From assembly GCA_032718475.1 (NCBI GenBank), contig JAUCBJ010004629.1:31720-95719 (forward strand): DNA of 64,000 nucleotides, in the 5' to 3' direction. The stretch comes from Nemertoderma westbladi (lineage: Eukaryota > Xenacoelomorpha > Nemertodermatida > Nemertodermatidae). Shown here piece by piece: positions 59,701 through 64,000 of this stretch. The notes beneath the pieces were generated by a model. That model did not search any database and had not been told where the DNA came from. It was given only the letters and a program-made list of their open reading frames with translations. Made by a program: the position numbers and the translations under genes. Numbering within the stretch: the first letter of the stretch is position 1; the number at the start of each line of letters is the position of its first letter.

Positions 59701-62700
59701 TTGCGTTTTGACCGGGAAGAATTCACTTTTTTTAAAATATTTTAACGGGAATCATGACTAATGTGGGGTCGCTGAATCTTTTTGTAATGTTAAGTTTTTC
59801 GATTGGAGCAAGCCTTGAGTGTCCGATCCCTGATCAAAACTGATCTTTGCTGATCACGGTCAAGATCTTGATCGGGCAACTTCAAACTCGAAGTTGTGAA
59901 GGTAAACCCATATGCTGCCTATCGATTGGCGCCGGTCACAACTCCGTAGCATTAGCCGTTTTGGCTGTAGCTCCATAGCAATGTGGTTGCTAGGGAAGCG
60001 GACTTTTTTACTCAAATTGGCCCTAGCCGGAGAACCGTAGACTTTTTTAACACATTATGTATGGCGAAAAGTTGTCTGGATAAATTTTGGGGGGGGGGGG
60101 TCTAGGAACATCCTATTGTTCGTTTTCGCTTAGTTGCTGAGATCCTCTCGTCCCCCAAATCCCAGGATTCTATAAAGGCATTCTGCTGGACTAGTTCCGT
60201 GGCCGGAAAAGTTGTCGGTGTTCTGCGAACAGAGAACCTAATCGGTTTAGGGCCCTGACCGTCCAGAGATTTGGTGTCCTCAGCAGTTAGAGCCCAGCAT
60301 GGACTCCCATAGAATACTGGAACTACTGCTGCTCTAAATAATCGGACCTTAAGTTTCCGATTAATTATATGTGACTTCCAAATCCTGGAAAGCCTAAGGC
60401 TACCCATGCCTTTCCCTTACGTATTCGAAGGTCCTCACCTGATTTCAGGATCCATGATCCCAGGTAACAGAAGTCTCCACATGCTCGAGCATACCAACCT
60501 TTGAGCTTATGCTCATCCGATCAGAGACTTGCTGAGGACTTTCAAAGTTTACTGTCAAAATTTTGGAGTTTTTATATAAACTATAGTGCAGGGCTGTAGT
60601 ATTTCTGCACTCTGCAGTCTTGTTGCTGGACTATGTGTGTGCTGGACTGCTAGGCTGAGAGATAATATTACAAATGAATAAAGAAGAAGAAAATTATAGT
60701 GCTGGTACAGCAATATTGAGTATTGTATGTCATGAAGTTAAAGTTACCTGCGTATAAAGATATTGGATTGAAGGAGAAGTATGGGGGGACTATAGCAAAA
60801 CACCTGGCGACAGACATAGAGTATAATTAAATCATGATAATTATTGTTATAATGTTTTAATTATAACAATAATTATAGTTTCGAAATTAATATTTAAAAA
60901 CCAGCTCTCCCTCTTATTGCTTTTGACGAGTCCGCTTGATGCGTCGGCGTTGCTTGGGGCTCCCCCTTTCTTTAACCTCGAATGATAACTTTATTTTACC
61001 GAAAATAACTTATCTTTTATTGGCGCAATTGTAGGACTAATCCCATCACATGCGTACTTTGCCAGTAAGGTCGAATATGGGATATTAATTTCAATATGAA
61101 ATTTACGCTATTCCTCAATTTGTACACTACCCGGTTAAAAAGTTCGCATGTGATGAGATTAATTCAACATTATTGCACCAATAAAAAGATAAGTTATTTT
61201 CGGTAAAATAAACTTATCATTCGAGGTTAAGACCCATAGATCAGTTCCTATAAGTTAATTTATTGCAAGATCGTCATAACAAGGAAGGTAGTGGAATTAA
61301 GATGGTCGTTGGTTTATTATAGTTTCATAAGGTTTAAATTAATAAACGTTTAAAGCATAAATCAAAAGAATGTGTAGATATATTTCGGTTGAAATTTAAA
61401 TAAACTCAATTTGTTAATGGGAAACGTTTCACTATGTATAGGTATTTGATTAAAATAAATTCCTGTAAAAAATGGCAAGATTAATATCACACATCAGTGT
61501 GAGCTATAAGTTAATCAATATGGGAAGATTTAATGCCAAACGAATCAAACTAATTTCTCCTAAACTGCAGAATTTACTTTTTCTGCCAATAAATAACAAT
61601 TATGGCATGCTGTAATCCTGAATGAAATTTTGAAAGAACAACCAAATTTCTTCAAATGCATGCATTGTGATGTTGATATACAGTAGTGAAATGTAGATAA
61701 TTTTTCTTTTCAGGAATTCACCTTTCAATGTTTCTTCCGTCAATATTGGACTGACCAACGTTTGGCATTCACTCCCCCGTTCAAGCCAAACAGTACAACA
61801 GAAACATTATCTCTTCTATCGATTAGTACAATAATGCTACAACAAGTCTGGATACCTGATAGCTTCTTTAAGATGAATGGACTAACATCTTATGTCCATA
61901 CCATGACTGTTGCAAATAAATTGTTTCGGATCAACAAAGATGGCAACATCACATACAGCCAAAGGTTTGTGCAAAGTCGCCTATGCTTCAAAGGACTTTG
62001 CTTTCGCCGTGATGACCAGCCTGTGTGTGCACAATGTTGGCATTTGACAGCCTCATGCGAGAAAATAGGCTTGGGGAACAACCCATGGCTTTCTTGAGAC
62101 GCCTCTTAAAGGACACTAGCCTGCCTTGAAGATCCGGATATTCTCGTGAAAGTCTTGGGGGATAGGGAGTTGTGGCGGCACAATTTGTTAATAAGCCGGC
62201 ATGATAAACAGGAATGGCATCCTATAGTTTTGTATAACAAATTTGTTGAGTTGTTCAAATTATCTGGAGAATTAGAAAATAATAAAGTTTTATGACATAA
62301 ATTAATTAATTTTCATGGAGTGAAATATAATGAGTATATATAGAAATGTAGATTCAGGCAAGATTACAATATGACTGGAAGAAACAATTAAGGTAAGGAA
62401 GGTAAGGAAATTAAATGAAATTAAACGAACTCAGATGTGCTACGTAATAATAAGGCATCGGGGGCATCTGCTGAAAACACCCGAACGAAACAGCGCAGTG
62501 CGATACAATGCAATTTCTTGAATTGTATCGCATTGTTCCCAATAATGCAGTTTCTTGTGCGATCAGGAATGCTAGTTTCATTTCAAGCACTAAATAAAAG
62601 CTCCAAAGACCCACTAATACTGTCCTTGAATTCTTTCAAGTCTTAAATAAGCAACTAATTATGTGGAGAAATTTCCCACCTCATTTCCCTAAACTTTGTT

Positions 62701-64000
62701 CCTATCTATAGTCCATACAGCTATAAAGAGTAATCCACGGATGCAGTTATTCTCTATGGGCCAGTTGCGGATGAACACAATTATTTTAGTGCGAAGACTA
62801 ATAGGTTATTACATCCTATACCAATGGGATACAATGACACACGGAACTAATTATTTTTTCACGGGGACTCCTACAAAGAAATAAATTACTAAGGTGAATA
62901 ATTTCAGGAGCTCAAAATCAATGACTAGAGCCCATTCAAAATGTAGGAACCAATCACGTGTTTGTATCACGTGATACATCCAATCACCTGTTTGTATCAC
63001 GCGTCAGAAATACCAAATTCATGTGCATTATGAAGAAGTTATTAGCAAATGTTTTAGGAATGACTTGGGATAGCGGTAGCTGGAAATACATATCCGCAAG
63101 TGTCTGCAGGGTGGGGCTGCCTTCCTGCTGTCAATGATATCTTACCGAGGTTGTACAATGTTATCATTGTACATATATTTATGAGCATTGTAATGCCATG
63201 TCAATATGTCTCTTAATTACAGTACAGAGTCGCTGACCCAATAGTATAAGACGGACTATGAGTAATCCTCGGTTATCCATCAAAATACAGCGCTGTCTTA
63301 TCAACCAAATTGCGCCGCCACAACATTCTATCACTCATGCGTGACTTTGGTGAGTTTATCCCCATCTTCAAAACCAGTGTGTCCTTTAAGAGGCTTCAGA
63401 AGAAAGTAATGGTGTGTCCACCATGCATATTTTATACATGAGGCTGCTAAAGCACAAGATCGTGTACTGGCTGGTCCTAGTCAGTGATCCATAGTTCACA
63501 CATTCTTACTTATACCAGCAATCAGCCATATAAAATTCTTTACAGGAACACATTATCTAACGTTTACACATTTAGCACTGAATCTTTACCTTCTTTACCG
63601 TCTAATCTTTATTAGTATACTATTAGCTGTGAAATGATAATTACATTACAGACTAACTGTTTCAAACCGCTGTGAAATGAAATTTCACAACTTTCCTATG
63701 GACACGCAGATCTGCTTCGTCGCGTTTGGAAGTGGTAAGTTTCGTGATTTAATTGAATTTAGATTTACTAGATAGATATGAATGAAATATTGATCTGCCT
63801 ATATAAAATATAGAGCAAACACGCACAGCCACAGCAATGAGAAAAGGAAGTCAGAAGAAATACAAAACACACCACATTTAATAGATCACATGAGAACTGT
63901 TATTGAGAATGTTGAGAACGTATTACTTAACAAATATAACCTACCAAATAATAGACCAATATATTGCATACATGATGTCAACCAATCATCATCAACCAAT
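41686..64000 (+). CDS. GABRA-like: GABA-A receptor alpha-like subunit, 5' part (runs off window)
   Basis: Exons visible: 41686-41753, 45784-45891, 54481-54617, 55851-55915, 61714-61964, 63652-63734. All junctions are GT-AG in phase and encode the first 237 residues; M1-M4 lie beyond the window. Visible: signal peptide (MKWFLVLSSILLIIMYAGTV), acidic linker, ILSGLIENYDRHLRPGGGER, MGPLSDFTQEF, FFRQYW (133-138), WIPDSFF loop A, NKLFRINKDGNITYSQRLTV, and a 13-residue Cys-loop C217/C231 followed by FGS. RPGxGER, FGP.SD and FPMD...C...FGS favour alpha over beta or glycine receptors. The 83-base Cys-loop exon has the classic family boundaries. Alpha subunits provide the complementary face of the GABA site. 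The His of vertebrate alpha1 loop A is Lys179 here. It pairs head to head with the beta-like gene. Confidence 0.9.
42251..45560. mobile_element. Foldback/MITE element split by an RTE insertion
   Basis: GGATAGGTGGAATTTGTGAC + AACACCC at 42247-42272 is inverted at 45529-45555 (GTGTTGTCACAAAATCCACC + TATCC). Long imperfect inverted arms lie at about 42290-42530 and 42860-43085, sharing TAAACGTCTGGGG/CCCCCAGACGTTTGA and CTGTTCACCAGTTAGG/CCTAACTGGTGAACAG. Without the 2.37-kb RTE insert, the element would be about 0.93 kb. It lies in alpha-like intron 1. Confidence 0.8.
43150..45516 (+). mobile_element. RTE-like non-LTR retrotransposon, 5'-truncated, with target-site duplication
   Basis: Flanked by GTTGTCACCGT at 43139-43149 and 45517-45527. 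Order: part of an endonuclease domain (GNGGIGLLMNPTALAALDQI; FLGDFNASLHQ; SSDHRLIVAKV), linker, reverse transcriptase ([54 protein letters not shown]), C-terminal block ([54 protein letters not shown]) and a (TAG)n tail at about 45499-45516. The N-terminal part of the endonuclease is missing, and several frameshifts and stops break the ORF, so it is inactive. It sits in alpha-like intron 1 and is the reference copy for the other RTE-like scraps in the window. Confidence 0.88.
45784..45891 (+). CDS. GABRA-like: Alpha-like exon 2: acidic N-terminal linker
   Basis: 108 bases after TATCTTTCAG. It encodes FVPIQFEEEFDDAFNDTDTP..., with one NDT sequon. Donor GTAAGT, immediately followed by a long TATAC microsatellite. 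The sequence is not conserved in known subunits, as expected for this region. Confidence 0.8.
45898..46141. repeat. TATAC pentanucleotide microsatellite
   Basis: Long (CTATA)n array, interrupted at about 46051-46125 by an AATAATATTAAGTATAAG-type patch. It starts within ten bases of the alpha-like exon 2 donor, so length change here could affect the intron start. Confidence 0.95.
46809..46850. repeat. Adjacent poly-G and poly-C runs
   Basis: About 14 G, then TTCCCCT, then about 22 C. Such a pair can form a G/C hairpin, like the structure near the ends of the 18.1-19.7 kb element. No TTAA terminus was found nearby. Confidence 0.85.
47111..47230. repeat. 60-bp tandem duplication
   Basis: Two units of exactly 60 bases (start TTATCATAATGTACTATAAC) differ at one position (AACTATTCAT versus AACAATTCAT). 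A recent duplication. Confidence 0.95.
49210..52170 (+). pseudogene. Degenerate BEL/Pao-like LTR retrotransposon gag region
   Basis: Plus-strand broken frames give MARNYRAMRRQLTDAKDSGR, a Glu/Arg-rich coiled-coil-like stretch (50000-50270) and, at 51283-51560, LELPAVEPFKFNGNKPEEYI followed by AWEALHSEYGHPATKIIQQT. Then at about 51830-51860 comes a LEELSRFLSHQAEVLTDR-like block. This order resembles the gag precursor of BEL/Pao elements (PKF.G...; AWE.L...YG.P; LE.L..FL...). Stops and frameshifts are frequent; no protease, RT or LTR is evident. A long minus-strand frame at 50094-50630 is a shadow of the repetitive gag codons. Confidence 0.5.
52171..53340. other. Alpha-like intron 2 DNA; no gene seen
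   Basis: AT-rich; no supported exon or repeat. Confidence 0.4.
53350..53900 (+). pseudogene. Helix-turn-helix transposase-like N-terminal fragment
   Basis: An ORF at 53624-53869 reads FREEQKVFIDKTYYRKQSSK, then TISDISRLVRKFESEKKL. This matches the N-terminal helix-turn-helix segment (E+.F...TYY...S...) found ahead of mariner/IS630-like or related transposable-element proteins in invertebrates. It is preceded by AGGATGTCCCAATAAATTTG and AGATTTTAAAGTTTAATAAC, a typical noncoding leader of such elements. No DDE catalytic region follows, so it is a relic. Confidence 0.5.
54481..54617 (+). CDS. GABRA-like: Alpha-like exon 3: start of ligand-binding domain
   Basis: 137 bases after TTCGATTTAG. It encodes an acidic, Gln/Ser-rich stretch, then HISNILSGLIENYDRHLRPG, the first helix and strand of the Cys-loop extracellular domain. 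Donor GTAAGT. Confidence 0.92.
54618..55850. other. Alpha-like intron 3; no gene seen
   Basis: AT-rich intron of 1,233 bases with no other coding or repeat structure that I can support. Confidence 0.5.
55851..55915 (+). CDS. GABRA-like: Alpha-like exon 4
   Basis: 65 bases (family exon usually about 68). It encodes RTIIQSNMNILSMGPLSDFT + Q, with Glu105 split across the junction to give PGGGER. Acceptor ATATTGCAG, donor GTAATT. Confidence 0.9.
55916..57058. other. Alpha-like intron 4, first part; GC-rich repeat near 56.8 kb
   Basis: Mostly AT-rich. At about 56775-56975 there are repeated GGACGCGTCA/GGACGCGCCA/GGACGTGTCAAAAT and CCCGACCAACGCG/CCCAACCAACG words, with GGAGCCCCAAC. Related words in inverse orientation occur at 60926-60968 (GCGTCGGCGTTGC, GGGGCTCCCCC). 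This looks like fragments of one repeat family with undefined ends. Confidence 0.45.
57059..57470 (-). mobile_element. RTE-like 3'-end fragment, minus strand
   Basis: Minus-strand frame gives [60 protein letters not shown] and VMGDR. The 3' tail appears as (CTA)n at 57063-57073. It is 5'-truncated to the last 130 codons. Confidence 0.85.
57541..57630. repeat. TAG-rich microsatellite
   Basis: Interrupted (TAG/CAG/AAG) triplet array, about 90 bases. It resembles an RTE (TAG)n tail but has no adjoining plus-strand 3' end. Confidence 0.6.
57631..58270. other. Alpha-like intron 4 DNA; no gene seen
   Basis: AT-rich, with no supported feature. Confidence 0.4.
58290..59870. repeat. GATC-rich tandem repeat, about 460-bp unit
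   Basis: The palindromic-looking core CGCGATCATGATC starts at 58762, 59222 and 59688, that is spacings of 460 and 466. Units also share GGTGAGGAATCTTTTTGT, GACTTGGTCTTCGAAATAAA and CTCGAGAAC.GGTTG.CCGAT words. Two well-kept units and at least one partial unit are seen on each side. GATC occurs far more often than expected for AT-rich DNA. Minus-strand open frames across it are repeat shadows. Confidence 0.85.
60258..60570 (-). mobile_element. RTE-like fragment, minus strand
   Basis: Minus strand gives the VNFESPQQVSDR-like block, GMLEHVETSVTWDHGS-type remnants, [20 protein letters not shown] and [16 protein letters not shown], the middle-to-late part of the RTE-like ORF. It lacks both ends. 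Confidence 0.8.
60972..61230. mobile_element. 259-bp palindromic MITE with TTAA flanks
   Basis: TTAA-CCTCGAATGATAA at the left and TTATCATTCGAGG-TTAA at the right. The arms stay inverse for about 85 bases (TTTTACCGAAAATAACTTAT with its inverse near 61185-61204; CCCATCACATGCG/CGCATGTGATGAG). The whole unit could fold into one long hairpin. The TTAA target duplication suggests mobilisation by a TTAA-specific transposase. It lies in alpha-like intron 4. Confidence 0.9.
61714..61964 (+). CDS. GABRA-like: Alpha-like exon 5: loops D, A, E
   Basis: 251 bases. It encodes EFTFQCFFRQYWTDQRLAFT through VWIPDSFFKMNGLTSYVHTM to NITYSQ. It contains NST and NIT sequons. The donor GTTTGT (61965) lies directly against an RTE-like fragment. 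Confidence 0.93.
61966..62210 (+). mobile_element. RTE-like C-terminal fragment abutting an exon donor
   Basis: Plus strand resembles the RLCFKGLCFRRDDQPV block, then MAFLRRLLKDTSLP, VLGDRELWRHNLLISRH. It starts within a few bases of the alpha-like exon 5 donor at 61964. It ends before a (TAG)n tail. Confidence 0.75.
62211..63289. other. Alpha-like intron 5 DNA; no gene seen
   Basis: Contains an 11-bp perfect stem (TGCGATACAAT at 62499 with its inverse at 62522) and a local duplication at 62945-63006 (CCAATCAC.TGTTTGTATCAC) with the palindrome TATCACGTGATA between. No coding exon recognised; a 62696-62884 open frame has no domain. Confidence 0.45.
63290..63480 (-). mobile_element. RTE-like 3'-end fragment, minus strand
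   Basis: Minus strand resembles the VHDLVL, PMTFLRRLLK and DREL/ERMLWRRNLV block of the RTE-like C-terminus, heavily decayed. It lies about 170 bases before alpha-like exon 6. Confidence 0.65.
63652..63734 (+). CDS. GABRA-like: Alpha-like exon 6: Cys-loop
   Basis: 83 bases, the classic length for this exon in the family. It encodes LTVSNRCEMKFHNFPMDTQI, then CFVAFGS. Acceptor CATTACAG, donor GTAAGT. The next exon is outside the window. Confidence 0.95.

Overview
This is animal (metazoan) genomic DNA. It is AT-rich and intron-bearing, with GT-AG splice sites in matching phase and abundant degenerate retrotransposons, foldback elements and simple repeats. No bacterial operons, rRNA genes or CRISPR arrays are visible. 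The gene content and order suggest an invertebrate deuterostome. A tunicate is my best guess, but that is inference from the receptor gene pair and compactness, not proof.

Region 1 (about 1.8-16.2 kb) is an old tandem segmental duplication. Each copy carries an uninterrupted ORF for a ten-helix SLC35D3-like nucleotide-sugar transporter (1974-3053 and 10431-11504, about 93% identical proteins), followed by the same train of broken non-LTR retrotransposon pieces on the minus strand. Copy B has about 1.85 kb of extra DNA just before its ORF.

Region 2 (16.6-41.1 kb, minus strand) is a complete nine-exon Cys-loop receptor gene. All exon phases join into a 536-residue GABA-A receptor beta-like subunit. 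Its long introns hold a TTAA-flanked (piggyBac-like) element with 163-bp internal repeats, nested long-inverted-repeat elements, a 22-bp minisatellite, tRNA-derived SINEs and RTE-type retrotransposon scraps.

Region 3 (41.7 kb to the right edge, plus strand) is the 5' part of a GABA-A alpha-like subunit gene. Six exons, from signal peptide to Cys-loop, lie in the window, and the gene runs off the end. Its introns hold a 5'-truncated RTE-like element inserted in a foldback element with a visible target-site duplication, a degenerate BEL/Pao-like gag, GATC-rich 460-bp tandem repeats and a small TTAA-flanked MITE.

The main biological result is that the beta-like and alpha-like genes are head to head with only 538 bp between their start codons. 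This is the same relative orientation as in vertebrate GABA-A clusters. The two products would be expected to co-assemble into a GABA-gated chloride channel: the beta-like subunit keeps the principal-face GABA residues and the alpha-like subunit keeps the complementary-face FFRQ motif.
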